A stretch of DNA of 64,000 nucleotides. Origin: Pseudomonas cyclaminis (lineage in GTDB: Bacteria > Pseudomonadota > Gammaproteobacteria > Pseudomonadales > Pseudomonadaceae). Below, one piece after another: positions 57,717-64,000 of the stretch. Every line of letters begins with the position of its first letter. Position 1 is the first letter of the stretch. The DNA lies in the NCBI RefSeq assembly GCF_015163715.1, contig NZ_JADDUM010000051.1:1-64000 (forward strand), written 5' to 3'. The notes below the pieces were generated by a model, which was not told the DNA's origin, searched no databases, and saw nothing but the letters and a program-made list of their open reading frames with translations. The position numbers were made by a program, and so were the translations under genes.

Positions 57717-57736
57717 ACCTGTGAGATCTAACAGGT
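57717..57736 (-). promoter_or_regulatory. Lux-box-like palindrome upstream of paralogue B
   Basis: On the minus strand the sequence is ACCTGTTAGATCTCACAGGT; the TAG inside it is the stop codon of the MATE gene. It matches the box at 57116 at 18 of 20 positions. The TTAAAT hexamer at 57695-57690 has the same 21-bp offset as the corresponding hexamer there. Confidence 0.6.
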
Positions 57737-59076
57737 CGCAGGTGCGAGCCATTGATTGCGGCTGCTCAACCGCCAGGCGATCGCCCACAGCGTAAAGCTG
57801 CGCAACGCCATGAACAGCAGGAAGGTGATCCACAGCCCGTGGTTGGCGTAGCCCTGCAACAGCCAGGCAAACGGCAATGTGATCAGCACCGTCAGCAGCA
57901 TTCCATTGCGCATCTCCCGCGCGCGGGTGGCGCCGATAAACAGGCCGTCCAGCAAATAGCTCCACACCGCAATCAAGGGCAGCAGGGCCAGGTAGGGCAG
58001 GTAGATATCAGCAGTGTCGCGCACGCTGGGGATGTCGGTCTGCATGGCGATAAACAGGTGCCCGGCGAAGGTGAACAGCAGCGCAAAGCCGACGCTGGCA
58101 ATCAGTGACCAGCCACCTGCGACCACCAATGAACGGCGCAGGGACTGGCGATCGCGGGCACCGATGGCGTGACCGCAAAGGGCTTCCACTGCGTGGGCCA
58201 GGCCGTCCAAGGCATGAGCGGTGAGCAGCAGGCCGTTAAGCAGCAGGGCATTGGCGGCCACGGTGGCATCGCCCAGGCGTGCGCTTGCACCGTGATCATG
58301 AAAAACACCGACTGCAAGGCGAGGCTGCGGATAAAAATGTCGCGGTTCACGGCCAGCAATGGGCGCCAGCTTTGCCACACTTTCAGCGCGGCCCAGGCGA
58401 TATGGCCGGGGTAGGCGCGCAGGGCTTTTTGCGTCAGGGCCAGGCCAAGCAGGGCGCCTGTCCATTCGGCGATTACGGAGGCTCTCGCCGAGCCGACTAC
58501 ACCCCAATCCAATCCGAGTACGAACCACAGGTTGAGCGCGATATTCACCAGGTTGGTGGTCAGCAGAATCGCGAGCGGCGCACGGGCGTTCTGCGTGCCG
58601 AGTAACCAGCCGACCAGCGCGTAAGTGGCCAGGGCGGCAGGGAGGCCGAACAGTCGGATGTGGAAGAAGTCGCGGGTCAGTTGGTTCAGCTCGGGGGAGG
58701 GCTGCATCCACTCAAGGGCCAGATGGCTCAGCGGAATGCCGACGGTTCCCAGCACTATCGCCAGCCCCAACGCCAGCAACAGACCTTGCAGCAGGATTTG
58801 TCGCAGTGCGGCACCATCGTTGCGGCCAGCGGCTTGGGCGGCGAAACCGGTGGAACCCATGCGCAGGAAACCCATGGCCCAGGCGAGGAAGGTATACAGG
58901 CTGGCACCGACGGCCACCGCGCCCAGTTGGTGGGCGTGTGGGAGGTGGCCGATGACCATGCTGTCGACCAGTGCTACCAGCGGCACGGAGATATTCGACA
59001 GGATCATCGGCGCGGCCAGGGCCCAGACGCGGCGGTGGGTAGGGCGGTGGCGCCAGTCGGTCAGTAAGGTGGACAT
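57728..59076 (-). pseudogene. MATE-family efflux transporter, one-base frameshift
   Basis: The first frame from the ATG at 59076 (MSTLLTDWRHRPTHRRVWALAAPMILSNISVPLVALVDSMVIGHL) is a MATE/DinF-type Na+ or H+ coupled exporter with successive membrane helices. It loses frame after FFMITVQAH. With one base added at 58283-58284 (CAA-GGC-GCA) the sequence becomes VQGARLGDATVAANALLLNGLLL and continues to TAG at 57728, giving about 449 residues, the normal size. The start is backed by aggag just upstream. It is another probable one-base sequence error. Confidence 0.88.
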
Positions 59077-59131
59077 GCAGGCTCCTCTGGGGAGCGGCAT
59101 TGTAACTGGCCCTCCGTCGCACCGCAGGACC

Positions 59132-59163
59132 AATGTGGGAGGGGGCTTGCCCCCTCCCACATT
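59132..59163. repeat. Single REP palindrome between the MATE and alpha-2-macroglobulin genes
   Basis: A 32-bp element, aatgtgggagg...cctcccacatt, of compact form, near-perfectly self-complementary. It lies between two divergent genes, an unusual place for REPs, which normally follow genes. Confidence 0.9.
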
Positions 59164-59313
59164 TTATTCTTCATAGGCTGTGGGATTTGGCTTGGCTTCA
59201 ACCTCATCCAGAACCAAACCACCCTCCGTCGGTCAATGTGACCAGCGCCACATCGGCTTCGCCGGCACTGATATATAGTTCACCCCTCGGTCCCCTCTCA
59301 CTACGAGTGCCCC

Positions 59314-62300
59314 ATGCTTAACAAAGGATTGTTCCTGGCCTGCGCGCTGGCCCTGCTGAGCGCCTGCGATTCTTCCGATAAACCGGCTGCACCGCCCGCA
59401 CCGACAGTGGCGGCAGCGCCGATACCGGCCAAGGCGGCGGTGGATGTGCCAGCGCTGAAGCAGCGCTACGCCGGACGTGAGTTGAGCGTGGTGGATGTGT
59501 CCGAAGTGCAGCTGGATGGGGCCAGCACCTTGTCGGTGAGTTTCTCCATTCCCCTGAACCCCGACCAGAAGTTCGCCGACAGACTCCACCTGGTAGACAG
59601 CAAGTCCGGCAAGGTCGATGGCGCCTGGGAACTCTCGGATAACCTGATGGAGCTGCGCCTGCGCCACCTGGAACCCCAGCGCAAACTGGTGCTGACAGTC
59701 GACGCCGGGGTGAAGGCGGTCAACGACAACACGCTCGCCGCCGAGTACATCGCCCGCCTGGAAACCCGTGACCTGCAAGCCACCGTCGGCTTCGCCAGCC
59801 GTGGCACCTTGCTGCCGACGCGCCTCGCCGAGGGCCTGCCGGTGATCGCGCTGAACGTTGACAAGATCGACGTCGAATTCTTCCGCATCAAGCCTGAATC
59901 CCTGCCGTCGTTCCTGGCGCAGTGGGGGCGCAATACCAGCCTGCAAAGCTATGAATCCCGTGAACTGCTGCCGCTGGCCGATCTGGTCTACGGCGGCCGT
60001 TTTGATCTCAATCCGGCGCGCAATACCCGTGAAACCCTGCTGCTGCCGATTGCCGGCCTCAAGCAATTGCAGCAGCCGGGCGTGTACCTGGCGGTGATGC
60101 GCGCCTCGGGCACCTACAACTATTCGCAACCGGCCACGCTGTTTACCCTGAGTGATATCGGCCTGTCGGTGCACCGCTATGCCAATCGCCTGGATGTGTT
60201 TACCCAGGCGCTGGAAGGCGGCAAGGCGCTGGATGGCGTAGACCTGGAAGTGCTCGACGCCGATGGCCGCGTGCTGGGCCAAGGCAAGACCGAGAAGGGC
60301 GGCCACGCCGAGTTGCCGTTGCCGAAAAAAGCCCAGGTGCTGCTGGCCAAACAGGGTGAACAGACCAGCCTGCTGCGCCTCGACAGCGCCGCGCTGGACC
60401 TGGCGGAATTCGACATCGGCGGCCAACCCTCGCACCCGTTGCAGTTCTTTGTATTCGGCCCACGCGACCTGTATCGCCCCGGCGAAACCGTGCTGCTCAA
60501 CGCCCTGTTGCGCGACAAGGACGGCAATGCCGTCAAGCCGCAGCCGGTAAGTGTCGAGGTGCGTCGCCCGGATGAACAGGTCAGCCGCAAATTTGTCTGG
60601 GATGCCGACGCCTCCGGCCTCTATCAATACCAACTGCAACTGGCCGGCGAAGCGCCGACCGGGCGTTGGCAGCTGGTGTTCGACCTGGGCGACGGCAAAC
60701 CGCAGCTGTATGAATTCCTCGTCGAAGACTTCCTGCCCGAGCGCCTGGCGTTGGAACTCAAGGGCAGCGACACGGCGCTGAGCCCGGCTGACAACCCGGT
60801 TATCCAGGTCAACGGCCGTTACCTGTACGGCGCACCGGCTTCCGGCAATCGCGTCAGTGGGCAGGTGTATGTGCGGCCGCTGCGCGAGGCGGTCAAGTCG
60901 CTCCCCGGTTATCAGTTCGGCTCGGTCACTGAAGAGGAGTTGAGCCAGGATTTCGAACTGGACGAAAGCGTGCTCGACGCCAAGGGCCAGGAAAAACTGA
61001 CCCTGGAAAGCAAATGGGCCGAGGCCAAATCACCGCTGCAACTGATCGTGCAGGCCAGCCTGCAAGAGTCCGGTGGACGGCCGATCACCCGTCGCCTGGT
61101 GCAACCGATCTGGCCGGCCGAGCAATTGCCGGGCCTGCGCGGGCTGTTTGACGGCACCGAAACCAACGGCGATGGCCCGGCGGAATTCGAAGTGCTGCTG
61201 GCCAACCAGGACGGGCAGAAACTCGCCGCGCAAAACCTCAAGGTGCGCCTGGTGCGCGAGCGCCGCGACTATTACTGGAACTACTCCGACAACGACGGCT
61301 GGAGTTACCACTACAACGAGAAATTCCTCAACCTTGATGAGCAGACGCTGAACATCAAGGCCGGCGACACCGCCAAGGTCAGCTTCCAGGTGGAGTGGGG
61401 CCCGTACCGTGTCGAGGTTGAAGACCCGCAGACCGGTTTGGTCAGCAGCCTGCGTTTCTGGGCCGGTTACCAGGCACAGGACAACACCGAAGGCGGCGCC
61501 GTGCGGCCCGACCAGGTCAAGCTGGCGCTGGATAAACCGGCGTATGGCGACGGCGATACCGCCACTGTCACCGTGACGCCGCCCGCTGCCGGTAAAGGCT
61601 ACCTGCTGGTGGAATCCGCTGAAGGGCCGTTGTGGTGGCAGGAAATCGACGTGCCGGCCGAGGGCAAAAGTTTCGCCGTAAAACTCGACCCTGAATGGTC
61701 GCGCCATGACCTGTATGTGAGTGCCCTGGTGATTCGCCCTGGCGAACGCAAAGCCAATATCACCCCCAAACGCGCCGTGGGCTTGCTGCACCTGCCGCTG
61801 GATCGCACCCAGCGCAAACTGGGCGTGACGCTCACCGCGCCGGAAAAAATGCGCCCCAAACAACCGCTGACGGTGAAGATCGCCGCCAAAAACGCCGATG
61901 GCAGCGTGCCCAAACAGGTGCATGTACTGGTGGCTGCGGTGGACGTGGGCATCCTCAACATCACCGAATACCCGACGCCCGACCCGTACTCCAGCCTGTT
62001 CGGCCGCAAGGCCTATGGCGTGGACCAGTTCGACATCTACGGCCAGTTGATCGAAGCCGGGCAAGGCCGCCTGGCCAGCCTGGCCTTCGGTGGCGACGCG
62101 GCATTGGCCAAGGGCGGCAAGCGCCCGGACACCAGCGTGACCATCGTCGCCCTGCAAAGCGCGCCGGTGACCTTGAACGACAAGGGCGAAGGCGAAGTCA
62201 GCGTCAATATTCCCGACTTCAATGGCGAACTGCGCCTGATGGCCCAGGCCTGGAGCGATGACCGCTATGGCATGGCCGAAGCCAGGACGGTGATTGCCGC

Positions 62301-64000
62301 GCCGCTGATCGCCGAGCTGTCGGCGCCGCGCTTCCTCGCCGGGGGTGACCAGACGACGCTGGCCCTGGACCTGTCCAACCTGTCGGGCAAGGCGCAGAAA
62401 CTCGATGTGCAGTTGACCGCCGAGGGACAGTTGGAATTGGTCAACACCGCCACGCAAACCGTTGAACTCAAACAAGGCCAGCGCACCACCCTGCGTATCC
62501 CGGTGAAAGCCTGGGGCGGGTTGGGCCAGGGCAAGGTGAGGGTGACGGTCAACGGGCTGGATCTGCCGGGTGAAAACCTGCCGCCGTTCAGCCGTGAATG
62601 GACCTTGGGCGTGCGTCCGGCGTACCCGGCGCTGCTCAAGCATTACCGCGCCGTGATCAAGGATCAGCCATGGGCACTTCCCGTGGGCGCAATGGATCAA
62701 TTCGATGCCTATGGGCGCCAGGCGCTGTTGAGCCTGTCGAGCCGTCCGCCCCTGAACCTCGGTGCGCAAATCAGCGCGCTCAAGGCCTACCCCTATGGGT
62801 GCCTGGAGCAGACCGCCAGTGGCCTCTATCCATCCCTGTATGCCGACGATGCGTTGCTCAAGCGCCTGAGCATCAAGGGCGAGCCGGATGCCGAGCGTAA
62901 GCGCAAGATCGAGTTGGGCATCGAACGCCTGCTGGGCATGCAGCGCTACAACGGCAGCTTTGGTTTGTGGGGCGCCGACGGCGAAGAAGAATATTGGCTG
63001 ACGGCCTACGTCACCGACTTCCTGTTGCGCGCCCGTGACCAGGGTTTCGCCGTGCCGCCCGAGGCCCTGAAGAAGGCCAGCGAGCGCCTGCTGCGGTATG
63101 TGCAGGAGCGCAACCTGATCGAAGTCGACTACAGCGACAACGCCGAACACACGCGCTTTGCCGTGCAAGCCTACGCCGGCATGGTGCTGGCGCGCAGTCA
63201 GCAGGCGCCACTGGGGGCGCTGCGCAGCATTTTCGAGCGACGCAGCGATGCGCGTTCCGGCTTGCCACTGGTGCAGTTGGCCATCGCCTTGCAAAAGATG
63301 GGCGACCAGCCGCGTGCGGACCAGGCGTTGCAAGCCGGCCTGGCGACGCAGCGCAGTGCCAAGGATTGGCTGGCCGACTACGGCAGCCCGCTGCGGGACC
63401 AGGCGATGATCCTGGCGTTGCTGGAAGAGAATGACTTGGCCAAGGGCAAGCGCGAAGAGCGTTTGTTTACCCTGTCGGACCAATTGGCGGCCAGCCCGTA
63501 CCTGTCGACCCAGGAGCGCAATTCGCTGTTCCTGGCCGGGCGCCTGGGGTTCGCCCAACCCGAGGCGGCCTGGAAGGTCCTGCTCAACGGCAGCGGCGGT
63601 GAGCGTGAGCTGAACAACCAACAGTCGACGCTGGACCTGGAAGGCAAGCTGCTGTCAGGCGATCTGAGCCTGACCAATCAGGGCGACACCCCGGTGTATC
63701 AGCAACTGACGATCTCGGGTTACCCGCAAGTGCCCCCGGCACCGGGTGGCGACAACCTGAGCATCCGCCGTGAATACCTGGGTATGAACGGCCAGCCGCT
63801 GAACCTGCGCAACCTCAACAGCGGCGACCTGGTGCTGGTGCACCTGGCGGTGAGCGCCAGGCAGCGCGTACCGGATGCGTTGGTGGTCGACCTCCTGCCC
63901 GCTGGCCTGGAGCTGGAAAACCAGAACCTGGCGCAAAGTGCCGCCAGCCTGGAAAACGCCAGCAGCCAAGTGAAGGAGTGGCGCGAGTCGATGCAGAACG
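59314..64000 (+). CDS. Bacterial alpha-2-macroglobulin (YfhM-like), partial
   Basis: The open frame runs from the ATG at 59314 to the window edge (over 1560 residues) with no stop found. The lipoprotein signal MLNKGLFLACALALLSAC gives C18. An N-terminal MG1-like region is followed by macroglobulin domains (QFFVFGPRDLYRPGETVLLNALLRD near residues 380-404). The thioester motif YGCLEQ has C1163 and Q1166 intact. The alpha/alpha-toroid region follows (LGIERLLGMQRYNGSFGLWG). Such periplasmic lipoproteins trap attacking proteases through the thioester and are usually paired with pbpC just downstream, outside this window. The 3' end is missing. Confidence 0.92.
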   Translation, partial: MLNKGLFLACALALLSACDSSDKPAAPPAPTVAAAPIPAKAAVDVPALKQRYAGRELSVVDVSEVQLDGASTLSVSFSIPLNPDQKFADRLHLVDSKSGKVDGAWELSDNLMELRLRHLEPQRKLVLTVDAGVKAVNDNTLAAEYIARLETRDLQATVGFASRGTLLPTRLAEGLPVIALNVDKIDVEFFRIKPESLPSFLAQWGRNTSLQSYESRELLPLADLVYGGRFDLNPARNTRETLLLPIAGLKQLQQPGVYLAVMRASGTYNYSQPATLFTLSDIGLSVHRYANRLDVFTQALEGGKALDGVDLEVLDADGRVLGQGKTEKGGHAELPLPKKAQVLLAKQGEQTSLLRLDSAALDLAEFDIGGQPSHPLQFFVFGPRDLYRPGETVLLNALLRDKDGNAVKPQPVSVEVRRPDEQVSRKFVWDADASGLYQYQLQLAGEAPTGRWQLVFDLGDGKPQLYEFLVEDFLPERLALELKGSDTALSPADNPVIQVNGRYLYGAPASGNRVSGQVYVRPLREAVKSLPGYQFGSVTEEELSQDFELDESVLDAKGQEKLTLESKWAEAKSPLQLIVQASLQESGGRPITRRLVQPIWPAEQLPGLRGLFDGTETNGDGPAEFEVLLANQDGQKLAAQNLKVRLVRERRDYYWNYSDNDGWSYHYNEKFLNLDEQTLNIKAGDTAKVSFQVEWGPYRVEVEDPQTGLVSSLRFWAGYQAQDNTEGGAVRPDQVKLALDKPAYGDGDTATVTVTPPAAGKGYLLVESAEGPLWWQEIDVPAEGKSFAVKLDPEWSRHDLYVSALVIRPGERKANITPKRAVGLLHLPLDRTQRKLGVTLTAPEKMRPKQPLTVKIAAKNADGSVPKQVHVLVAAVDVGILNITEYPTPDPYSSLFGRKAYGVDQFDIYGQLIEAGQGRLASLAFGGDAALAKGGKRPDTSVTIVALQSAPVTLNDKGEGEVSVNIPDFNGELRLMAQAWSDDRYGMAEARTVIAAPLIAELSAPRFLAGGDQTTLALDLSNLSGKAQKLDVQLTAEGQLELVNTATQTVELKQGQRTTLRIPVKAWGGLGQGKVRVTVNGLDLPGENLPPFSREWTLGVRPAYPALLKHYRAVIKDQPWALPVGAMDQFDAYGRQALLSLSSRPPLNLGAQISALKAYPYGCLEQTASGLYPSLYADDALLKRLSIKGEPDAERKRKIELGIERLLGMQRYNGSFGLWGADGEEEYWLTAYVTDFLLRARDQGFAVPPEALKKASERLLRYVQERNLIEVDYSDNAEHTRFAVQAYAGMVLARSQQAPLGALRSIFERRSDARSGLPLVQLAIALQKMGDQPRADQALQAGLATQRSAKDWLADYGSPLRDQAMILALLEENDLAKGKREERLFTLSDQLAASPYLSTQERNSLFLAGRLGFAQPEAAWKVLLNGSGGERELNNQQSTLDLEGKLLSGDLSLTNQGDTPVYQQLTISGYPQVPPAPGGDNLSIRREYLGMNGQPLNLRNLNSGDLVLVHLAVSARQRVPDALVVDLLPAGLELENQNLAQSAASLENASSQVKEWRESMQN

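Noticed and set aside
61030..63621. An 863-residue minus-strand open frame
   Set aside because: It lies wholly opposite the alpha-2-macroglobulin frame, which has a lipobox and an intact thioester motif; the antisense frame has neither signal nor family sequence.

Overview
The window is a chromosomal segment of a Pseudomonas, most likely of the P. fluorescens group. The evidence is GC-rich coding sequence, a complete ccmABCDEFGHI cytochrome c maturation operon next to fliK, the gltA / sdhCDAB-sucAB-lpd-sucCD block, the gcl-hyi-glxR-ttuD-pyk operon, and about a dozen copies of the REP/REPIN palindrome (core GTGGGAGGGGGCTTGCCCCC) typical of this group. The species call is inference from gene content.

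Layout. 0-2 kb: flagellar hook-length protein FliK and an FlhB C-domain-like protein. 2.2-9.2 kb: the ccm operon, mostly with translational overlaps. 9.2-11.2 kb: a lipoprotein gene with an in-frame stop, a phnN gene without other phn genes, and a hicB antitoxin gene behind the remnant of hicA. 11.2-17.4 kb: an AT-rich gap, a serralysin-type metalloprotease with an unusual tail, an MFS exporter, sulfate-binding protein, a voltage-gated-type K+ channel and a urea transporter. 17.5-25.3 kb: the glyoxylate-to-pyruvate pathway (gcl, hyi, glxR, ttuD, pyk), a GlcG-like protein and a TetR regulator. 25.4-32 kb: YedI (DUF808), MlaA, an alpha/beta hydrolase, a GH17 membrane protein and a betaine-type binding protein. 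32.1-47.4 kb: acetate uptake (yjcH-actP) and the TCA genes, with gltA and sdhC transcribed divergently from two recognisable sigma70 promoters. 47.5-53.7 kb: a chemoreceptor, a diguanylate cyclase, DUF2333, Nudix and YciH genes. 53.8-64 kb: speA, a lipoprotein hydrolase, two small exported paralogues each preceded by a lux-box-like palindrome, a MATE exporter and the start of a bacterial alpha-2-macroglobulin that runs off the window.

Two results stand out. First, seven otherwise intact genes (urea transporter, ttuD, glxR, yedI, sdhA, a GGDEF regulator with two breaks, and a MATE exporter) are each interrupted by an apparent single-base deletion. In every case both halves read as one family protein, and all eight sites lie next to short runs of G or C. 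This looks more like systematic sequence error than gene decay, and these genes are annotated as whole loci. Second, two tandem genes for small two-cysteine exported proteins each carry a 20-bp ACCTGT...ACAGGT palindrome with the same spacing to a -10-like hexamer. This suggests control by a LuxR-family regulator that is not encoded in the window.
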